Positions 8,724 through 17,629 of a DNA stretch of 64,000 nt are shown here, piece by piece. The stretch's first letter is position 1; each line of letters begins with the position of its first letter. The notes beneath the pieces were generated by a model. The model was not told the DNA's origin and did not search any database. It saw only the letters and a program-made list of their open reading frames with translations. The translations under genes were made by a program, and so were the position numbers. The stretch is taken from positions 83,430 through 147,429 of the forward strand of contig CAMFHE010000009.1 of the NCBI GenBank assembly GCA_945952045.1, written 5' to 3'. The stretch is from an uncultured Rhizobium sp. (GTDB lineage: Bacteria > Pseudomonadota > Alphaproteobacteria > Rhizobiales > Rhizobiaceae).

Positions 8724-11423
8724 ATGGACCATCGACTCGGCCGCTATATCTGGATGCACACCAAGCGGCAGCAAATCTGGATTCTCTTCATCGTCGCCCT
8801 GTCGATGATCCCCTATTTCCTGTCCTTCGACCTGCCCAAGCAGATCGTCAACGGTCCGATCCAGGGCAAGGGGTTCGAGACGGAAGGGGCGACGCAGATC
8901 TTCATGCGCATCGCTTTCGATATGCCGCTTTTCGGTCATGTCGTGCTCTTCAACGGGCTGGAGCTCAACCGCGTGCAGACGCTGGTGGCGCTCAGCCTGG
9001 TCTTCCTGGTGCTCGTCATCATCAACGGGCTGTTCAAGCTCTATATCAATACTTACAAGGGCAGGCTCGGCGAGCGGCTCCTGCGCCGCATCCGCTTCGA
9101 GCTTGTCGATCGCATCCTGCGCTTTCCGCCGAGCCAGTTCAAACGCGTCAAGGGCGCCGAACTCGCCAGCATGATCAAGGACGAAGTGGAACCGCTCGGC
9201 GGCTTCACCGGCGACGCCTTCGTGCAGCCGGCGCTGCTCGGCGGTCAGGCGCTGACGGCGCTGATCTTCATCTTCATGCAGCATTTCTGGCTGGGCATGG
9301 TCGCGGCGATCATCGTCGCGGTGCAGGCGGTGCTGATCCCGCGCATGCGCCAGCGCTTGCTGGTCCTCGGCCGCCAGCGGCAGATCACCGCCCGCGAGCT
9401 CTCCGGCCGCGTCAGCGAGATCGTCGATGGCATTTCCACCATCCACGCCTATGACACGTCGAATTTCGAGCGCGCCGATATTTCCGCCCGCCTCGGGCGC
9501 ATCTTCAAGATCCGCTACGATCTCTATCAGTGGAAATTCCTCGTCAAGTTCATCAACAACTTCCTCGCCCAGGTGACCCCGTTCCTGTTCTACTGCATCG
9601 GCGGCTATCTCGCGCTGAACGGCCGGCTCGACGTCGGCCAGCTCGTCGCGGTCATCAATGCCTACAAGGACCTGCCGGGACCGCTGAAGGACCTGATCGA
9701 CTGGGATCAGAATCGTCAGGACGTACAGGTCAAATACGTGCAGGTGGTCGAGCAGTTCCAGGTCGACCGGATGATGAACCCGACGCTGCAGGCGCTGTCT
9801 CCAGATGCCGGCGAATCCCGCCATCCGCTGGCCGCCGTCAGCCTGTCGCTGGTCGACGATAGCGGCGCCCGGCTTCTCGAGCGGGTTTCCCTGCAGATCG
9901 ACAAGGGCGAACGCGTCGCCATCCTCGGCGGCGAAGCGCTGGCGGAGGCCGCCGCGCGCATCCTGGCGCCGGAAAGCGGCCGCATGGCGCTTGGCGGCGA
10001 GGATATCTGGGACCTGCCGGAATCGCTGACCGGCCGGCGCATTTCCTATGCCGCCAGCGATGTCTATCTGTTTTCCGGCACGCTGGGCGACAACCTGTTC
10101 TACGGCCTCAAGCACGCGCCGCTGAAACCGCCGGTCTATGACGGCGACGCCGCTTCGGATCACAAATGGGCCCTGACCGAGGCGCGTCTCGCCGGCAACC
10201 CCGAATACGACATCAAAGGCGACTGGATCGACTACGTGGAAGCCGGAGCCGAAGGGCCGGACAAGCTGTTCAGGCCGGTGCGCGCCGTGCTCGACGCGGT
10301 GCAGCTTTCGAACGACATCTTCGATCTGGCCTTGCGCTCGACCTTCGATCCCGCCCGCCATCCGCAGCTTGCCGAGCACGTCGTCGAGATGCGCAGCGCG
10401 CTGCGCGACGAGCTGGAAAAAGCCGGCCTGCGCGGCCTCGTCTCGATGTTCGAGGCCGATAGCTACAATCGCGAGGCGACAGTGGGCGAAAACCTGCTGT
10501 TCGGCACCGCCACGGGTCTCAGCCTCAAGGGCCGCGCCATCGGCCAGAACCCCTATTTCCGCTCGGTCATGGATCGCACGGGGCTCGGGCCGCGCCTGTT
10601 CCAGATGGGCTACGAGATCGCCGAAAACGCCGTCGAACTCTTCGCCGACCTTCCGCCGGACCATCCCTTCTTCCAGCAGCTCACCTTCATGACGCCGGAC
10701 GACATTCCGGAATATCAGCAGCTGCTGCAGAAGCTGCAGGGCAAGAGCTTCGAGGAGGCGACCGATAAGGATCGCTACAAGATCATCAAGCTGAGCTTCG
10801 CCTATATCGAGCCCCGCCACCGCTTCGGCCTGCTCAACGAAGACTTGATGGCCAAGATCGTCGAGGCGCGCCACATCTTCCACGACAATCTGCCGGATGA
10901 ACTGGAGAGCGAATTCGAGCGTTACGACGCGGAAAAATACATGGCCTCGGCCAATCTTATCGACAATGTGCTGATCGGCCGTATCAGCCACAAGCATGCC
11001 GACGGCGCCGAGAAGGTGCGCGCCATGGTGCGCAATCTCGTCAACACGCAGGGGCTCTATGACGAGGTTCTGGCCGTCGGGCTGGATTTCGACGTCGGCG
11101 CCGGCGGGCGACGCCTGGTCGGAACGCAGCGCCAGAAACTCGGCCTTGCCCGCGCGCTCATCCGCCGTTCCGACTATTATGTCTTCAACCGGCCGCTGCC
11201 GGGCCTCGATCATCGCATCCAGGACGATATCGTGCGCCGGGTGCTCGAACTTATCGACCAGGCGAGCGACAAACCGGCCCTGATCTGGGTCTTGTCGAAC
11301 CCCTCGCTGTCTGAACAGTTCGATCGTGTCGTTGTTTTTGAGCGCGGTGTGTTGACAGCGGACGGTCCACCCGAAACACTGGCCCAAAAAGCACAAGGCC
11401 GCAAAGAACGAGTGTCATCTTGA
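8724..11423 (+). CDS. ABC exporter-like protein with degenerate nucleotide-binding domain and large insertion
   Basis: N-terminal six-TM exporter-like region (PYFLSFDLPKQIVNGPIQG); NBD recognisable from GERVAILGG..GGEDIWDLPESLTGRRISYAASDVYLFSGTLGDNLFYG and GRRLVGTQRQKLGLARALIRRSDYYVFNRPLPGLD, but Walker A, Q-loop, signature, Walker B and H-loop are all altered. ATG 8724 preferred over TTG 8712. Confidence 0.85.
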   Translation: MDHRLGRYIWMHTKRQQIWILFIVALSMIPYFLSFDLPKQIVNGPIQGKGFETEGATQIFMRIAFDMPLFGHVVLFNGLELNRVQTLVALSLVFLVLVIINGLFKLYINTYKGRLGERLLRRIRFELVDRILRFPPSQFKRVKGAELASMIKDEVEPLGGFTGDAFVQPALLGGQALTALIFIFMQHFWLGMVAAIIVAVQAVLIPRMRQRLLVLGRQRQITARELSGRVSEIVDGISTIHAYDTSNFERADISARLGRIFKIRYDLYQWKFLVKFINNFLAQVTPFLFYCIGGYLALNGRLDVGQLVAVINAYKDLPGPLKDLIDWDQNRQDVQVKYVQVVEQFQVDRMMNPTLQALSPDAGESRHPLAAVSLSLVDDSGARLLERVSLQIDKGERVAILGGEALAEAAARILAPESGRMALGGEDIWDLPESLTGRRISYAASDVYLFSGTLGDNLFYGLKHAPLKPPVYDGDAASDHKWALTEARLAGNPEYDIKGDWIDYVEAGAEGPDKLFRPVRAVLDAVQLSNDIFDLALRSTFDPARHPQLAEHVVEMRSALRDELEKAGLRGLVSMFEADSYNREATVGENLLFGTATGLSLKGRAIGQNPYFRSVMDRTGLGPRLFQMGYEIAENAVELFADLPPDHPFFQQLTFMTPDDIPEYQQLLQKLQGKSFEEATDKDRYKIIKLSFAYIEPRHRFGLLNEDLMAKIVEARHIFHDNLPDELESEFERYDAEKYMASANLIDNVLIGRISHKHADGAEKVRAMVRNLVNTQGLYDEVLAVGLDFDVGAGGRRLVGTQRQKLGLARALIRRSDYYVFNRPLPGLDHRIQDDIVRRVLELIDQASDKPALIWVLSNPSLSEQFDRVVVFERGVLTADGPPETLAQKAQGRKERVSS

Positions 11424-11462
11424 ACGGCTAAGAGGGGCGGATCATCTTGAGGTCCGAGGATA

Positions 11463-11930
11463 ATGAACACCATGCTGCTCAAAGACGAAGTGCAATCGCT
11501 CAAGCAAGTGCCGCTGTTTGCGGGCATCCCGCCGGCCAAGCTGAAGCTGCTTGCCTTCACGTCGGACCGGGTGTCCTACGGCACCGGCGAGATCCTGTTC
11601 CGGCAGGGCGATCCCGGCGACGCCGCCTATGTCATTCTTTCCGGCAGCGCCGAGATTCTGGCGGATTCCCCCAACGGCCCGATCAAGATCACCGAACTCG
11701 GCACCAATTCCATCGTCGGCGAGATCGCCATCCTGTGCGACGGTTCCCGCACCGCCACCGTCATGGCCGCAGTGCCGATGGAGGCTCTGCGCATCCGCAA
11801 GGAAATCTTCCTGAAAATGCTGGTGGATTTCCCCGAAATCACCATCGAGGTGATGCGCGTGCTGGCCGAACGCCTGAGCCATACCACATCCGAACTGACC
11901 GAAGCCCGCAGCCGCCAGCGCAGTTCCTGA
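11463..11930 (+). CDS. Stand-alone cyclic nucleotide-binding domain protein (Crp-like, no HTH)
   Basis: LFRQGDPGDAAYVILSGSAEIL; phosphate-binding-cassette-like GEIAILCDGSRTATV; ends without DNA-binding domain. Confidence 0.88.
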   Translation: MNTMLLKDEVQSLKQVPLFAGIPPAKLKLLAFTSDRVSYGTGEILFRQGDPGDAAYVILSGSAEILADSPNGPIKITELGTNSIVGEIAILCDGSRTATVMAAVPMEALRIRKEIFLKMLVDFPEITIEVMRVLAERLSHTTSELTEARSRQRSS

Positions 11931-12220
11931 GCTTTATCGCGATAACCGCTTCCCGACTCGCATAACCGTAAGACTTTGTTTATCATAAAGAACGGACCGG
12001 ATTTCGGCCGGCCCGGACAATGATGTCTTAAGGCGTGAATGGTAGAGCGTTTCCATGAGGGAATGTGTGGCGATTTTGCGCCAGGACAATGAAGGTGGCA
12101 TCATCGCATGGCAAAAGATTTGCAGAGGACGGGCACGCGCTTTCGTTCGTAAATGCGATACGATGATAATTTGAGCACGTAAGTAGGGCCGAGGCGAAGG
12201 CGACGAGGAAGTAGGCAAGC

Positions 12221-13051
12221 GTGAGCGACGAGACATTTCGCATTCGATTGTGGGGCACACGCGGCAGCCTGCCCGTTTCGGGACGGCAGTTTCAGGAGTT
12301 TGGCGGCAACACGATCTGCGTTGAAATGCAATGCGGGTCCCACCGGCTGATCTTCGATGCCGGCTCCGGCCTGCGCGAGGCCGGCGATGCGCTGATGGCC
12401 GAGGGCGTCTCCGAGATCGATATCTTCTTCTCCCATTTCCACTACGACCATGTCATCGGCCTGCCCTATTTCGTGCCGCTGTACAAATCCCGCGCAGCAG
12501 TGACGCTGTGGTCCGGGCATATGGGGCCGAAAATGACGACGCGGGACATGGTCCGGCAGTTGATGCGGCCGCCATGGTTCCCGGTCGAGCCGGATATCTG
12601 TGCCGCGCGCGTCGAAACGCGCGATTTCCATCCCGGCGACGCGCTTCAGCCGCGCCCCGGCATCACCATCAAGACGGCGAGCCTTGTGCATCCCGGCGGC
12701 GCGGTCGCCTTCCGTGTCGAATGGGCCGGCCGCAGCGTCGTCATGGTTACCGATACCGAGCATACCCCCGGCATCTTCGATCCGGTCGTGCTGAAGCTGA
12801 TCGATGGCTGTGATCTGTTCCTCTACGACTGCACCTATCTCGACAGCGAGATGGAGCGGTATCGCGGTTACGGCCATTCCACCTGGCAGCAGGCTGTACG
12901 TCTCGCCAAGATCGGTCAGACAAAAAGCGTCGGCTTCATCCATCACCTGCCGGCGCGCACCGACGACGAGTTGCTTGCTATCGAAAGCCAGGCGCAGGCG
13001 GAATTCCCCGGCTCCTTCGTCGGGCGCGACGGGCAGATCATCGATCTATGA
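12221..13051 (+). CDS. MBL-fold metallo-hydrolase (PhnP/RNase Z-like)
   Basis: GTG start; LWGTRGSLPVSG, FGGNTICVE, IFDAGSGLR, FFSHFHYDHVIGLPYF (HxHxDH) motifs. Confidence 0.88.
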   Translation: MSDETFRIRLWGTRGSLPVSGRQFQEFGGNTICVEMQCGSHRLIFDAGSGLREAGDALMAEGVSEIDIFFSHFHYDHVIGLPYFVPLYKSRAAVTLWSGHMGPKMTTRDMVRQLMRPPWFPVEPDICAARVETRDFHPGDALQPRPGITIKTASLVHPGGAVAFRVEWAGRSVVMVTDTEHTPGIFDPVVLKLIDGCDLFLYDCTYLDSEMERYRGYGHSTWQQAVRLAKIGQTKSVGFIHHLPARTDDELLAIESQAQAEFPGSFVGRDGQIIDL

Positions 13052-13784
13052 AATCCCGTGCCCTGCCCCAGCGGCAGGCCGGATGATCGGCGGTCATTGA
13101 CAGCAGCGCCGCACAAAATTCCCATGCGGCCTCGTCATGCACGAGGTGATGGGTGAGAAAACCCATGACGCCGCCCTCGGCTTCCATCACCTGAAGCCGC
13201 GCCATGATTTCCGCCACCAGGGCTTGAACGGGGCGACCGCCCCGCGTGCCATGCCAGTCGATGAGATCGACATGCGTGTTGAGAAGCGGAAAAGGCCCCG
13301 CCTTTTCCTTGCCGAAGACCGAGAGCGCCTGAAAACCGAGAGCGCCAAGCTGCGGCACCAGCGCCCGGTCGATGCGATTCCACGGCGGCACCAGAAGCGG
13401 CGCGAAGCGAGCGCCATGCAGCCGCTGCAGCTTCTCGAAACCCTGCCGCAATTGCCCGAGCACCACCGGCGCAGGCCGGTGCCCGCCGAGCTCCTGCTTT
13501 TTCTCGGAAGGCGGTGCGTGATTGACATGCGCCCAGCCATGCACGGCGACTTCTGCCAGCGGAGCGTCCCGCAACCGTCGCACCAGCCCCTCGCCCGTCG
13601 GCTCGGGAATGACCGCCAGCGTCACCGAAATGCCATGCATGGCCGAGAGCGACAGCAGCCGGTCGAGCGCCGGCGTCGGTTCCGTCGCATCGTCGTCGCG
13701 CAGCCAGAAATCGGCGATGCGGCCCGCCGCCTGCCAGCGATCCAGTTCCCGGCTCAGCGGGGCGAATGCTTGAGTCATGGTCAT
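13038..13784 (-). CDS. Polysaccharide deacetylase-like protein
   Basis: FWLRDDDATEPTPALDRLLSL, VAVHGWAHVNHAP, LLVPPWNRID motifs. Confidence 0.75.
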   Translation of the reverse strand: MTMTQAFAPLSRELDRWQAAGRIADFWLRDDDATEPTPALDRLLSLSAMHGISVTLAVIPEPTGEGLVRRLRDAPLAEVAVHGWAHVNHAPPSEKKQELGGHRPAPVVLGQLRQGFEKLQRLHGARFAPLLVPPWNRIDRALVPQLGALGFQALSVFGKEKAGPFPLLNTHVDLIDWHGTRGGRPVQALVAEIMARLQVMEAEGGVMGFLTHHLVHDEAAWEFCAALLSMTADHPACRWGRARDFIDR

Positions 13785-14872
13785 CGTTCGGCCAAAGCCT
13801 TTCTCAAATATCCGTCGATCACGCCCGAGGCCCGAGCGATCGACCGCTCCTCAAGCACGAAGGCGCGCGCCGCTCCGGCCATCGTATGCCGCAAGGGCTC
13901 GTCCCGCAACATGCGCCGAACCGCAGCCGCATAGGCCGAAACATCGCCGTCCGGCGTCAAGATACCGGTGATACCGTCGCGCACCACTTCCGGCACGCCG
14001 CCGGTAGCCTGTGCTACCACTGGCACGCCGGCTGCCTGCGCTTCCAGATAGGCCAGCCCATAGGCCTCGCCGCAACCTGGCCAGACATAGACGGCGCTTT
14101 CGCCGAGAAGCCTGACGATGTCTTCCGCCGAGCGCTCTCCATAAAAACGGATGCGCTCCGGCCCGAAACCCGCCAAGCGCTGCTCCAGCTCCGCCCGCAT
14201 CTTGCCATCGCCGACGATGGACAGCATCCAGTCCTCGTCTGCGATCAGATCGAGCGCGTCGGCCAGCATCGAAAAACTCGCCATCTTGTCGCCCGGCCGC
14301 ATCATGGCGACGGCAATCAGATGGCCACGCCGTGGTTGTGGTGTAACGGTCAGGAAAGGCGCGGTATCGAGGAAAGGGGCAAGCCCGGCGAAGCGTGCCA
14401 CCGGCGCTGCCTGCTCCAGACCCTGCCGGTCGCGGGCCGTAAAGCAGAAATTCACCGCCGCCGAACGAACCGCCTCCAATACGTCTGCCTGCGACCGCGC
14501 CCATTGGCCGATATTACGGCGGCGCGAATAGGAGGCTTCCGCCGTCACATAGGCCATGCCGAAGCGGCGGCAGAGCGCCGGGCCGATCAGATCAGGCGTC
14601 TTGTAGTAGGGATGATAGGCGAACCAGACATCCGGCGCGCCCTCCGTCTGCCAGAGCGACGCCAGCCGCTCGATCTCGGCATTGGCTATCCTGCGGATCT
14701 CCGTATCGGCGGGATCATCGGGGGACGTGGTGAAACTGCGAAGCTCCGAGGCCACGAAAACGACGTGGCCGGCGCGGCGCATCGCCTCGATCAGCAGCCG
14801 CGCCATCAACCGGTCGCCGGAGGGAACCGGATGCGCGGGCGATTTCAGCGGTGCGTAAAAGGCGATGTCCAT
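13781..14872 (-). CDS. GT4-type glycosyltransferase
   Basis: IRFYGERSAEDIVRLLGESAVYVWPGCGEAYGLAYLEAQAAGVPVVAQATGGVPEVV; overlaps start of deacetylase gene. Confidence 0.88.
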   Translation of the reverse strand: MDIAFYAPLKSPAHPVPSGDRLMARLLIEAMRRAGHVVFVASELRSFTTSPDDPADTEIRRIANAEIERLASLWQTEGAPDVWFAYHPYYKTPDLIGPALCRRFGMAYVTAEASYSRRRNIGQWARSQADVLEAVRSAAVNFCFTARDRQGLEQAAPVARFAGLAPFLDTAPFLTVTPQPRRGHLIAVAMMRPGDKMASFSMLADALDLIADEDWMLSIVGDGKMRAELEQRLAGFGPERIRFYGERSAEDIVRLLGESAVYVWPGCGEAYGLAYLEAQAAGVPVVAQATGGVPEVVRDGITGILTPDGDVSAYAAAVRRMLRDEPLRHTMAGAARAFVLEERSIARASGVIDGYLRKALAER

Positions 14873-14935
14873 GGCTCTTGCTAGAGTATTTTCAGCAAGA
14901 GTGTAAAATAAAATTCTGGTGGCTAGTGGCCGCTA

Positions 14936-15937
14936 TCAACCGCCGGCGCGCGCGCCGAGCAAGTTGGAGGCGCGGTGCCAATTCCAGGCGGTTTCGATGA
15001 TGGCGCGCAGGTCGTGTTTCGGCTCCCAGCCAAGCACGCTTTTCGCCCGCGCATTGTCGGCGACCAGCAGGGGCGCATCACCCTCGCGCCGCCCGGCAAA
15101 GGTCACCGGAAATCCGGCGCCCGAGACATCCTCGATGGCGCCGATCAGCTCGCGCACCGTCACCCCCGTGCCGGTGCCGAGATTGATCGCCGTCGAAGCG
15201 CCGCCCTCCATCAGGTAACGCAGCGCCCTGACATGCGCATCCGCCAGATCCAGCACATGGATGTAGTCGCGCACGCAGGTGCCGTCGCGCGTGTCGTAAT
15301 CCGTACCGAACACCGTGAAGCCGGGGCGCCGCCCCAGTGCCGCATCGATCAGCAGCGGAATGGCATGGGTTTCCGGCTCGTGCCACTCGCCGATGCGCCC
15401 TTGGGGATCGGCGCCGGCGGCGTTGAAATAACGCAGGATCGCCGAGCGGAAACCGCTATAGTGATCGAGATCGGCAAGCGCCTGCTCGACGATCCATTTG
15501 GTGCGGCCATAAGGATTGATCGGCGCCTGCGGATGAGTCTCGTCCATCGGCATCCGCTGCGGCAAACCATAGGTGGCGCAGGTCGAGGAAAAAACGAAGG
15601 CGGAGACGCCCGCTGCCTTCGCCTCGGCAATGACGCTGAGCGCCCCGATGACATTGGTATCGTAAAACGCCGCCGGCTCCTTGACCGATTGCCCGACCTC
15701 GATCAACGCGGCGAAATGCATGACGCCGACAGGCGCATATTTGCGGAAGACGTCGGCCAGACGCGCGCGATCACGCACATCACCCTCTTCCATCGGCCCC
15801 CATTTGACGAACTCGCGATGGCCATTGGAAAAATTGTCGTAGACGACCGGAGTGAAGCCATGCTCGGCCAGCGTCAGGCAGGTATGGGAGCCGATATAAC
15901 CCGCGCCCCCGACGACCAGCACATTTCCATTCGACAT
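14936..15937 (-). CDS. galE: UDP-glucose 4-epimerase
   Basis: NVLVVGGAGYIGSHTCLTLAEHGF, FSSTCATYG, YGRTKWIVEQ, AALGRRPGFTVFGTDYDTRDGTCVRDYIHVLDLADAH. Confidence 0.93.
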   Translation of the reverse strand: MSNGNVLVVGGAGYIGSHTCLTLAEHGFTPVVYDNFSNGHREFVKWGPMEEGDVRDRARLADVFRKYAPVGVMHFAALIEVGQSVKEPAAFYDTNVIGALSVIAEAKAAGVSAFVFSSTCATYGLPQRMPMDETHPQAPINPYGRTKWIVEQALADLDHYSGFRSAILRYFNAAGADPQGRIGEWHEPETHAIPLLIDAALGRRPGFTVFGTDYDTRDGTCVRDYIHVLDLADAHVRALRYLMEGGASTAINLGTGTGVTVRELIGAIEDVSGAGFPVTFAGRREGDAPLLVADNARAKSVLGWEPKHDLRAIIETAWNWHRASNLLGARAGG

Positions 15938-16015
15938 CGCATCCCCCAAAATTCGCTCGTGAAATCATAGCGATGCTCTATGATTTTATCCTTAACCGGA
16001 AGGCCGACAAGCGCC

Positions 16016-17491
16016 TCAACGGTTGCGACGAAGCGATTTCAATTCCATCAGGACGACGAGGATGATGGCCAGCACAATGCCGAGAACGACGACGGCAGGC
16101 GCGATGAGGATCATCGACGGACGCGTCGAGGCAAGCGGCGCGACCGCGGCTGAAACGATGCGAACATTGTCGTTCGGCAACAGGGCCAGTTCGTAGGTTT
16201 CCTTGTTGCGGCTCAGAAGCTGCTGATAGAGATCGCGATTGGCGGTCGCCTCCCGCTCGAGTGCTGCAAGCTGAACCTTGGCGGCGTCGGTTTGCGAGAT
16301 CGATTTCGCCAGATCGGCAGCCTGCTTTTCAAGCTGCGCCTGCTTTTCGGCGTTGACGTCGCGCTCGGATTTCAGCTGGCCCATCATGCGCTGACGCTGC
16401 TGGGCGATCTGGGCATCCAGGCCGTCGATCATATGTTGGGTTTCGGCGAGCCGCGGATGGCGTGGGCCATAGGTCAGAACCTGCTGGTCGCGCTGCTGCA
16501 TCAGCGCTGCCCGCTGACGGCGCAGATAGGCAAGCTGATCGCTTTCCTCGTTCGTCTGGCCCGCCGTGCGGGTGTAAATTCCGGTCGATCTGCTTTCGTC
16601 GTAACGCGCCTGCGCTTCTTCGGCCGCGCTCTTGATTGCGGCAAGCTGCAGGCTGATGTCCGTCAGCTGCCGCATCTGGACGGTGTTCTGCTGGTCGAGA
16701 TAGACGATATTGTTATCGGCCTTGAAGCGGGCGACGGCCTCTTCCGATTCATTGACCTTGCTGCGGATTTCCACGAGCCGGTCGGACAGGGTGCGGGCGG
16801 CGTTTTCGGTGGCGCGGTTGCGCGAGCCGTTCTGGGTTTCGGCAAAAGCGCTGGCAATGCCGTTGGCGATACGCGCCGCCTCGGCGCCGCTTCGATCCTT
16901 GGCGGATATCTCCACCAGATAGGTCGCGCCCATGCGCTCGACATCGATCGCCTTGCGAAACTTCGCGAGGATCTTGAGGTCGTCGATGCTTCCCGTCCAG
17001 GCCGCGCCGTTCGGCAGGAGCTTCAGCCGCTCCAGGAGATCGATGAGAAATCCATCCGAACCGACAACGCGCACCATGCTTTCCAGCACGGCGGCATCGC
17101 TGCCGATCGCCGGCAGCACTTCCTGCTGCAACGTGACTTTCTCGTCGCGCGGATCGACGAAGACGATCGCCGATGCCTTGAACGGAAAGGGAATAAAGTA
17201 GATCGCGGCCAGCGCCAGCGCCGAGAAGACCCCGGCAATGAGCGCGATCGTCAGGTCGCGGCGAAGGATCAGCGCCAGCAAGGCCATCGGATCGAAAAAA
17301 CCGTCGCGCGGCGGACCGGGCGGAGGCGGCGTCGGTTCACGCGGCGGATGCTCGTCCGCGTCCTCCGGGGCGGGCTTTGCGGAGGCGGCGGCGGACGACG
17401 GTCCCTCGATGTCGCGTGCGCTCAGTCGCTCCCGTTTTCCGGGCGCGTTCCATGATCGCACAGGCTTGCCGGGCATATCCCAAGCCGACAT
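16016..17491 (-). CDS. Wzz/GumC-type polysaccharide chain-length determinant, no C-terminal kinase domain
   Basis: Two TM segments flanking a coiled-coil periplasmic region; VFVDPRDEKV, YGPRHPRL; ends shortly after TM2 (MELKSLRRNR). Start uncertain (17527 or 17491). Confidence 0.85.
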   Translation of the reverse strand: MSAWDMPGKPVRSWNAPGKRERLSARDIEGPSSAAASAKPAPEDADEHPPREPTPPPPGPPRDGFFDPMALLALILRRDLTIALIAGVFSALALAAIYFIPFPFKASAIVFVDPRDEKVTLQQEVLPAIGSDAAVLESMVRVVGSDGFLIDLLERLKLLPNGAAWTGSIDDLKILAKFRKAIDVERMGATYLVEISAKDRSGAEAARIANGIASAFAETQNGSRNRATENAARTLSDRLVEIRSKVNESEEAVARFKADNNIVYLDQQNTVQMRQLTDISLQLAAIKSAAEEAQARYDESRSTGIYTRTAGQTNEESDQLAYLRRQRAALMQQRDQQVLTYGPRHPRLAETQHMIDGLDAQIAQQRQRMMGQLKSERDVNAEKQAQLEKQAADLAKSISQTDAAKVQLAALEREATANRDLYQQLLSRNKETYELALLPNDNVRIVSAAVAPLASTRPSMILIAPAVVVLGIVLAIILVVLMELKSLRRNR

Positions 17492-17629
17492 CCACAATGG
17501 CTCCTTGCCACATGCCCCCGCGGACATGCTTTACCGACCGTAGAGGCAATTGTTAAACCTGCGGTTAACCAAACGGTGACAGGCGCGCGCTAGGCTTGGC
17601 GACGGGATCAACCGGGAGCCTCAAGCGGC

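Noticed and set aside
8544-11396. 950-aa minus-strand ORF antisense to the ABC-like gene
   Set aside because: High-GC mirror ORF; low-complexity His/Asp/Gly/Arg-rich translation with no domain motifs, while the plus-strand frame has clear domains.
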